Positions 6,466 to 10,450 of a stretch of 10,450 nucleotides of DNA are shown here, in pieces. A program made the translations under genes and the position numbers. The stretch comes from an uncultured Flavobacteriales bacterium (GTDB taxonomy: Bacteria; Bacteroidota; Bacteroidia; Flavobacteriales; Crocinitomicaceae). The DNA is taken from NCBI GenBank assembly GCA_946479125.1, contig CAMLET010000069.1, forward strand, positions 1 through 10,450. Direction: 5' to 3'. The notes under the pieces are model-generated. The model was given only the letters and a program-made list of their open reading frames with translations, searched no databases and had not been told where the DNA came from. Within the stretch, counting starts at the first letter, position 1. Every line of letters starts with the position of its first letter.

Positions 6466-6900
6466 ATGAAAAGAGTACTTCAAATGTCGCTAATGGTGCT
6501 ACTTGTAGCGTTTGTTAGCGCATCTTGTTCTAAGGAGAAAAAGATTGAGCGTCGATTGACACGCAAAACGGGGAAATGGAATATTGAACATTATGAAACT
6601 CAATTTTACGAAAATGGTGTTTTAGTTGAAAGTTCAAGCTATCACGACATCGGATATTTCACTTTTGATGATGATGGAACAGTAATTCAAATGTACACAC
6701 AAGGCGGAACGACTTATACGTATGCAGGAACGTGGAGCAATACAGAAAACACGATCACTTTCATTGAAGATGGTGAAGCTGCAGTTTGGTCTATTAAAGA
6801 AGACAGCAAACGAGAAATGACTATTCAACTAATTGATCAATACTCTAGCGGAGGAACGGATTATCGAGATGAGTACACCATTGAATTGGAAAGAGATTAA
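6466..6900 (+). CDS. Lipocalin-like small lipoprotein, tandem paralogue 1
   Basis: A 144-residue predicted lipoprotein with signal peptide and lipobox SASC (Cys21). The mature part opens SKEKKIERRLTRKTGKWNIE and continues as alternating beta-strands with a FTFDDDG turn, a TWSNTENTITFIEDGE segment and a final strand. This is consistent with a lipocalin-like beta-barrel, as in many Bacteroidota small lipoproteins with a G-x-W opening; the fold is inferred. It is about 49% identical over 144 ungapped positions to the next gene, and related to the lipoprotein at 9155. It is divergent from the T9SS operon and ends at its own hairpin terminator, so it is probably a single-gene unit. The C-S-K-E start of the mature protein partly matches the K-(D/E) surface-export signal of Bacteroidota lipoproteins. 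Ligand unknown. Confidence 0.85.
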   Translation: MKRVLQMSLMVLLVAFVSASCSKEKKIERRLTRKTGKWNIEHYETQFYENGVLVESSSYHDIGYFTFDDDGTVIQMYTQGGTTYTYAGTWSNTENTITFIEDGEAAVWSIKEDSKREMTIQLIDQYSSGGTDYRDEYTIELERD

Positions 6901-6910
6901 TAAATAAATG

Positions 6911-6940
6911 AGAGGGGCGCAATTGGTGTCCCTTTCTTTT
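6911..6940 (+). terminator. Intrinsic terminator after lipoprotein paralogue 1
   Basis: AGGGGCGC (6913-6920) pairs with GGTGTCCCT (6926-6933), with two G-U pairs and a 5-base loop; outer A-T and G-U pairs extend the stem to 6911-6935. It is followed by CTTTTT. The hairpin begins 10 bp after the stop codon. Confidence 0.85.
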
Positions 6941-6998
6941 TAATCCACTTCGAAATAAATCCAGACTAACTTCGTTTTCAAAATCAAATTTTAAATAA

Positions 6999-7436
6999 AT
7001 GAAAAGATCACTTAAACTAACAGCCATTATCGTTCTAACCGCGCTAGTCACTTTTTCCTGTACCAAAGAAAAACGAATTGAACGCCACCTTTCGAGCAGA
7101 ACAGGTAAATGGAACATTGAAATGTACAAAGAACAAGAATACGTTAATGGAAGTCTAGATGACGAATATTCAGTGGCCGATTACGGAACATTTGTTTTTG
7201 ATGAAGATGGAAATGTAATTATGACCTTCACTGAAGACGGGGACACATACACAAGTGCAGCCCGCTGGAGTAATACCAAAGAAGAATTAACTTTCATTGA
7301 AGACGGTGATGCCTTTGTTTTCACGATCAAAGAAAGCAGCAGAAAAGAGATCGTACTTGAAAGTGTTGAGGAATATTCAGACGGAACTGACAATTATAAG
7401 GACGTACTAACATTTGAGTTGAAAAAAGATAAATAG
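6999..7436 (+). CDS. Lipocalin-like small lipoprotein, tandem paralogue 2
   Basis: A 145-residue predicted lipoprotein with lipobox TFSC (Cys21), co-linear with the preceding gene without gaps and about 49% identical. Best conserved are the post-lipobox segment KEK-IER-L, the TGKWNIE strand, D-DG-VI, WSNT and TFIEDG-A. The pair therefore arose by tandem duplication, old enough for half the residues to have changed while structural positions stayed. The leader has only a near match to the -7 element (TAACTTCG, 6967-6974), without a -33 TTG at the right distance. A strong hairpin terminator separates it from the downstream barrel operon. It is predicted to be an outer-membrane lipoprotein of unknown ligand or partner; the mature start C-T-K-E resembles a surface-export signal. 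Confidence 0.85.
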   Translation: MKRSLKLTAIIVLTALVTFSCTKEKRIERHLSSRTGKWNIEMYKEQEYVNGSLDDEYSVADYGTFVFDEDGNVIMTFTEDGDTYTSAARWSNTKEELTFIEDGDAFVFTIKESSRKEIVLESVEEYSDGTDNYKDVLTFELKKDK

Positions 7437-7455
7437 ATTCATCAAAATCATTTGT

Positions 7456-7492
7456 AAGAGGTTATTCACGTTTACGCTGGATAACCTTTTTT
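7456..7492 (+). terminator. Intrinsic terminator after lipoprotein paralogue 2
   Basis: Perfect AGGTTAT (7459-7465) / ATAACCT (7481-7487) stem, extended outward by G-U and A-T pairs and inward by partial CG pairing. A run of six T interrupted by one A follows (TTTTTTATTTT). It lies about 20 bp after the stop codon. Confidence 0.85.
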
Positions 7493-7545
7493 ATTTTGAA
7501 AAACATAATCTACAGCGCTCAAAAAAATATACATCAAATGCTGTA

Positions 7546-7575
7546 TTGAAAAGATAAGGATGAGACTTAGTTTTG
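7546..7575 (+). promoter_or_regulatory. Bacteroidota promoter (TTG-N19-TAGTTTTG) for barrel operon
   Basis: TTG at 7546-7548 is separated by exactly 19 bases from TAGTTTTG at 7568-7575, a full match to the Bacteroidota housekeeping promoter pattern. The predicted transcript start is near 7582, giving a leader of about 43 bases before the ATG at 7625. This is the best promoter in the window. Confidence 0.75.
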
Positions 7576-7577
7576 TG

Positions 7578-7589
7578 TCTGAGATCAGA
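7578..7589. promoter_or_regulatory. Palindrome at predicted transcript start of barrel operon
   Basis: TCTGA-GA-TCAGA is a perfect 5-2-5 inverted repeat located 2 bp after the -7 element, over the predicted transcription start. The position suits a repressor operator. It is short enough to occur by chance. Confidence 0.35.
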
Positions 7590-7624
7590 AAGGGATCAAA
7601 GATTCAATAAACCTCAAGTTCATA

Positions 7625-8404
7625 ATGACCAAAAAAAATATACTCTTAATTCTACTATGCAGCCTTAGTCTGTCTGCCAAAACACAAGTCAGACTAATGG
7701 TTGGTGGAGTTGCAGGCAGATATAAATATCTTGAAAGTATACAAGCCAATATGGCGGCAAAATTTAACCTGGGATATGAATATTCGTATCACGCTGGATC
7801 TAATACAGCAGACTTTAATGGTTCTAACGACATATATGAGGTAACGAAAGAAATGCATTGGAACCAGAGTAACACAGGAATCATATTCGGAATTCAACTT
7901 CAGTTGACCGACTTCATTGCTCAAAGTTTGTATTTCGAAGGAAAATCCAATAGCGCTTCCGGAGAACGAACGAATGTTACTCAAAACTATGAGGAGAAAT
8001 TCGCCTTGAAATCAAAATTTGGTGGTATTCATTACAACTTCATAGTTACACCAACGGACCGTATCGGTATCTTCTACCACCTTGGTTTCACTAAATATCG
8101 TCTAAAATTCAGTGCCACTTCACCAAATAGTGATGTCTATAAAAATGAAACCATGGGATATAAACTTCACACGTTTTCAGGAAAATACACTCCCGGTTCT
8201 AAAGAAACAAATATTGTTAACGGGTTTGGACTCGACATCGCACTTTTGAAAAAGGAAAAAATAGACATTTCAATTCGTCCGGAAATCGGTTTTGCTTTTA
8301 ACGATATGTCTGAGGTTGGATTAACCGTATGGTACGGACACTGGATCTTCAACTTGAATTTTGTTCAGGTTGGACTAGTCATTAAACCCAAAATTGGCCA
8401 ATGA
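7625..8404 (+). CDS. Predicted outer-membrane beta-barrel protein (operon gene 1)
   Basis: A 259-residue exported protein with a signal peptide (about 1-20, LLILLCSLSLSAKTQ). The mature chain has alternating short amphipathic strands rich in aromatic residues and glycine, such as NTGIIFGIQLQLTDFIAQSLYFEG, FGGIHYNFIVTP, RIGIFYHLGFTKYRL and HWIFNLNFVQVGLVIKP. The periodicity and the strand-like C-terminus fit an outer-membrane barrel of roughly 8-10 strands, but strand count and fold are inferred and no named family is recognised. It follows a well-matched promoter. Its stop overlaps the next start (ATGA at 8401), so translation is coupled to the second barrel. A role in transport, or as anchor or partner for the lipoprotein encoded third, is possible. 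Confidence 0.75.
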   Translation: MTKKNILLILLCSLSLSAKTQVRLMVGGVAGRYKYLESIQANMAAKFNLGYEYSYHAGSNTADFNGSNDIYEVTKEMHWNQSNTGIIFGIQLQLTDFIAQSLYFEGKSNSASGERTNVTQNYEEKFALKSKFGGIHYNFIVTPTDRIGIFYHLGFTKYRLKFSATSPNSDVYKNETMGYKLHTFSGKYTPGSKETNIVNGFGLDIALLKKEKIDISIRPEIGFAFNDMSEVGLTVWYGHWIFNLNFVQVGLVIKPKIGQ

Positions 8405-9168
8405 AAAAGTTAGTCTTCATCTTCGCACTTCTAATCTCTTGTAACTTCAGTTACGGACAATTTGTAGGAATGCAGATTCAAACAGGCGCGAGTTCTTTTC
8501 GTTTAAGTTTTCCTGATTTTGAAACCTATTTGACGAGCTACAACAACTTGAACAGCGGAAGCTCTATGTTAGATTCTGCCAAATTTAATCGTTACGGCGC
8601 AGGATACCATATTGGAATGAAATTTCGTGGTGGACCGATAATCATGGGGTTCAACTTTGGAAACATTACAGGATTTGCTTCGAAAGCAACATACACGAAC
8701 GACCAAAGCAGATCATTTGTATTCAAAAATCACTACCTCGACTTTGAATTTGGAGGACGGATAGGTGGTGATAAAATAGGATTCATTCCCTACTTTAATG
8801 TCACAATTAACAACTTTAATTTAAATGCCTTTTACACTTATGGCGATGTAGAAAGTTACGGAGGAGAGAAAAATCTGAGCGGAATTTATACAAGCTGGCG
8901 ATTAATGGGAAGATTGGGCGGACGATTTGAATACTTATTCACAGAAAATATCGGAGTATTTGCAGACATAAGTTTCACCCTGAACAAAATGGAATACCTG
9001 GGCGGTGAATTTAAGGAATCTAACAGTGCCACAGACTCCAAACACTTTGAGTCAATTGCAACACAGGATAATGCCGGCACATATGAAGACCGGTTAAAAG
9101 AAGCATATAGAATAACACGCGGAGTTTTCGGACTTCAATTTACTTTCGGATCAAATGATGAAGAATAG
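8401..9168 (+). CDS. Predicted outer-membrane beta-barrel protein (operon gene 2)
   Basis: A 255-residue exported protein. The signal peptide covers 1-19 (cleavage in SYG-QFVG). The mature chain has repeated amphipathic strands: AGYHIGMKFRGGPIIMGFNFG, NHYLDFEFGGRIGG, IGFIPYFNVTINNFNL, RLMGRLGGRFEYLF and ENIGVFADISFTLNKMEYLGG. It ends in a strand with aromatic residues, ITRGVFGLQFTFG, plus a short acidic tail. This is typical of an outer-membrane beta-barrel. It does not look closely related to the first barrel beyond class, which may mean two distinct subunits. It overlaps the upstream gene by 4 bp and the downstream lipoprotein gene by 14 bp, so all three should be made together. Function unknown. 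Confidence 0.75.
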   Translation: MKKLVFIFALLISCNFSYGQFVGMQIQTGASSFRLSFPDFETYLTSYNNLNSGSSMLDSAKFNRYGAGYHIGMKFRGGPIIMGFNFGNITGFASKATYTNDQSRSFVFKNHYLDFEFGGRIGGDKIGFIPYFNVTINNFNLNAFYTYGDVESYGGEKNLSGIYTSWRLMGRLGGRFEYLFTENIGVFADISFTLNKMEYLGGEFKESNSATDSKHFESIATQDNAGTYEDRLKEAYRITRGVFGLQFTFGSNDEE

Positions 9169-9655
9169 CAAATACTTTATGTTAGCAATTCTCTTGTTTC
9201 AACTTACAAGTTGTTTCAAAGACGAACCTAAAAAGGTGATGACACGTGCCGCAGGACCTTGGGCTATCAAAAATCTGGTTCAAGAACACCACGATACGCT
9301 TGGGAATATCACAGACACAGATCAATTTGAAGATCTTGGAGTATTATTCCTTTATCACGAAGATGACTTTATGTATCAAGACCCATTCCATTTACTTTAT
9401 ACGGAAGAATTTCAAAACGAAGTCAATTCTCAACTTAAAGACGATTTGTTCGGTGCAAAACGCTGGTGGATGAGCGCAGATGGCCAGCAGTTTGGGTTTG
9501 GTGGTTATGATTCTGGAACCGGTTATGTTAACACAGTTGGATTGTACACTATTGAAAAAGCGAACAATCGTAAAATGGAATTACTCAATGTAGAATTAAA
9601 TGCTAACGGTTCAGTGAGATTAATTGAGCACTGGTATTTTGAGCGGAAGAAATAA
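9155..9655 (+). CDS. Lipoprotein, divergent third member of the lipocalin-like family (operon gene 3)
   Basis: A 166-residue predicted lipoprotein with lipobox LTSC (Cys20). It aligns with the tandem pair at 6466 and 6999 at both ends. The start KK-MTRAAGPWAIKN matches the R-x-x-G-x-W-x-I opening, DLGVLFLYHEDD matches the D-x-G-x-F-x-F-D-x-D strand, and the tail YTIEKANNRKMELL ... WYFERKK matches the paralogues' FTIKESSRKEIVL ... FELKKDK. Between them lies an insertion with aromatic and Gly-rich stretches (RWWMSADG, FGFGGYDSGTGY). The mature N-terminus C-F-K-D-E fits the K-(D/E)2 lipoprotein surface-export signal described in Bacteroidota. Start codons at 9155 and 9158 are both possible; both overlap the upstream barrel gene, indicating coupling. 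Probably a surface lipoprotein acting with the two barrels. Confidence 0.8.
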   Translation: MMKNSKYFMLAILLFQLTSCFKDEPKKVMTRAAGPWAIKNLVQEHHDTLGNITDTDQFEDLGVLFLYHEDDFMYQDPFHLLYTEEFQNEVNSQLKDDLFGAKRWWMSADGQQFGFGGYDSGTGYVNTVGLYTIEKANNRKMELLNVELNANGSVRLIEHWYFERKK

Positions 9656-9686
9656 AACTAGAAAACCGGATCACTAACTTCAACTT

Positions 9687-9712
9687 GGGACATCTATTCG
9701 GTGTCCCTTTTT
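9687..9712 (+). terminator. Intrinsic terminator of barrel-lipoprotein operon
   Basis: GGGACA (9687-9692) pairs with TGTCCC (9702-9707), extended inward by T-G and C-G pairs to a 5-base loop, and is followed directly by TTTTT. It begins about 30 bp after the lipoprotein stop codon. Confidence 0.88.
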
Positions 9713-9772
9713 CATTCCTTACCGATTTCAAATACTTTAACACCCAACTGTTAACACTTCCCAAATAAGCTG

Positions 9773-9802
9773 TTCAATCCGTTAGAATTCAGCTTATCTT
9801 TG
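9773..9802 (+). promoter_or_regulatory. Promoter of rel gene (TATCTTTG) overlapped by a dyad
   Basis: TATCTTTG at 9795-9802 is an exact TAnnTTTG element. The position 19 bases upstream reads TTC (9773-9775) instead of TTG. The predicted start is near 9809, giving a leader of about 18 bases before the ATG at 9827. The same -7 sequence precedes fumarylacetoacetase. A perfect inverted repeat, ATAAGCTG (9765-9772) / CAGCTTAT (9790-9797), brackets the region between the -33 and -7 elements. Confidence 0.6.
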
Positions 9803-9826
9803 TAAATCAGAGCTGGGATACGCACA

Positions 9827-10450
9827 ATGGAAAAACTACAGATAGATTTAGAAAAAGAACGACAAGAAATTCTAATTGCATTTCGCAGTTTATTGCGGGC
9901 AACAAAAAACAGAACCCGAAAAGACACACAGCTGATTCGCAAGGCTTTCGACGTTTCTGTTGAAGCTCATAAGGAAATGCGAAGAAAATCGGGTGAACCT
10001 TACATCTATCACCCAATTGCCGTAGCTCGAATTTGTGCTGAAGAAATGGGACTTGGAGCAACAGCGATTGCTTGTGCCTTACTTCACGACACTGTTGAAG
10101 ATACGCACATTTCATTACAAGATATTGAAGATCTGTTTGGCGAAAAAGCGCGTCGAATTATTGACGGATTAACCAAAATTCCAGAAGTATTTGACCAAAA
10201 CGCGAGTATCCAGGCAGAGAATTTCCGTAAAATGATCCTGACCATTTCAGACGACCTCCGTGTTGTTTTGATCAAGTTAGCAGATCGTTTACACAATATG
10301 CGTACACTGGAATCTATGCGTCCGGAGCAACAACTGAAAATTGCTTCTGAAACGAAATTCTTGTACGCACCACTTGCGCATCGACTTGGACTTTATTCCA
10401 TCAAAACGGAATTGGAAGATTTGTCGATGATGTACACTGATTCTGAAGTT
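9827..10450 (+). CDS. rel: Bifunctional RelA/SpoT (p)ppGpp synthetase/hydrolase, N-terminal part
   Basis: The first 208 residues of a long RelA/SpoT homologue, cut by the window edge. The cytoplasmic enzyme makes and degrades (p)ppGpp in the stringent response. The visible part is the HD hydrolase domain: KSGEPYIYHP with His62, LLHDTVED with the HDxxED motif at His87/Asp88/Glu91/Asp92, and IKLADRLHNMRT with Asp153 and Asn157. All hydrolase signatures are intact, so this should be a bifunctional Rel/SpoT and not a RelA-type enzyme with a dead hydrolase. FLYAPLAHRLGLYSIKTELEDL (178-199) is the helical linker leading to the synthetase domain, which lies outside the window with the regulatory TGS/ACT domains. 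ATG 9827 is chosen for its position after the promoter. Confidence 0.96.
   Translation, partial: MEKLQIDLEKERQEILIAFRSLLRATKNRTRKDTQLIRKAFDVSVEAHKEMRRKSGEPYIYHPIAVARICAEEMGLGATAIACALLHDTVEDTHISLQDIEDLFGEKARRIIDGLTKIPEVFDQNASIQAENFRKMILTISDDLRVVLIKLADRLHNMRTLESMRPEQQLKIASETKFLYAPLAHRLGLYSIKTELEDLSMMYTDSEV

Noticed and set aside
7625..9655. SusC/SusD-like nutrient uptake locus
   Set aside because: The barrels are about 255 residues with no plug or carboxypeptidase-like domain, and the lipoprotein is 166 residues without SusD repeats.
9751..10296. Three minus-strand frames opposite the rel gene
   Set aside because: The plus strand encodes a clear HD-domain Rel/SpoT protein over the whole stretch and across its promoter.

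Overview
The window is AT-rich chromosomal DNA from a member of the Bacteroidota, most likely a Flavobacteriales/Crocinitomicaceae-type organism (for example a Fluviicola relative; the genus is only a guess). Four things support this. There is a type IX secretion (T9SS) type B sorting domain ('gliding motility-associated C-terminal domain'). A collagen-like protein carries the typical Bacteroidota '[18 protein letters not shown]' head. Promoters match the Bacteroidota TTG-N19-TAnnTTTG pattern. Many genes lack a Shine-Dalgarno sequence, and one appears to start with TTG.

Layout. 1-188 has no gene but holds two copies of a 45-bp repeat that folds into two small hairpins. 189-497 (-) is a small ArsR-like winged-helix regulator. 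498-708 is a divergent regulatory gap containing several palindromes. 709-3168 (+) holds a GDSL/SGNH-hydrolase lipoprotein, fumarylacetoacetase (last step of tyrosine degradation) and a GNAT acetyltransferase. A hairpin terminator separates these from a convergent, tightly packed minus-strand operon (6274 down to 3219). That operon encodes a large T9SS-exported PKD-domain protein, a collagen-like protein with 32 uninterrupted Gly-X-Y triplets, and an 89-residue secreted peptide.

6466-7436 (+) is a tandem pair of paralogous small lipoproteins (about 49% identical), each followed by its own hairpin terminator. 7625-9655 (+) is a translationally coupled three-gene operon: two predicted outer-membrane beta-barrel proteins and a lipoprotein that is a distant third member of the same lipoprotein family. 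The end of the window (9827 to the edge) is the N-terminal part of a bifunctional Rel/SpoT (p)ppGpp enzyme with an intact hydrolase site, preceded by a promoter overlapping an 8-bp dyad.

How they fit together. Most of 3219-9655 encodes cell-envelope or surface proteins: an adhesin-like operon, then a lipoprotein family linked to two barrels. The flanks are metabolic or housekeeping. The best candidates for something undescribed are the barrel-barrel-lipoprotein operon with its two satellite paralogues, and the collagen/T9SS/small-peptide operon. All functional statements for these are inferred from sequence features only.
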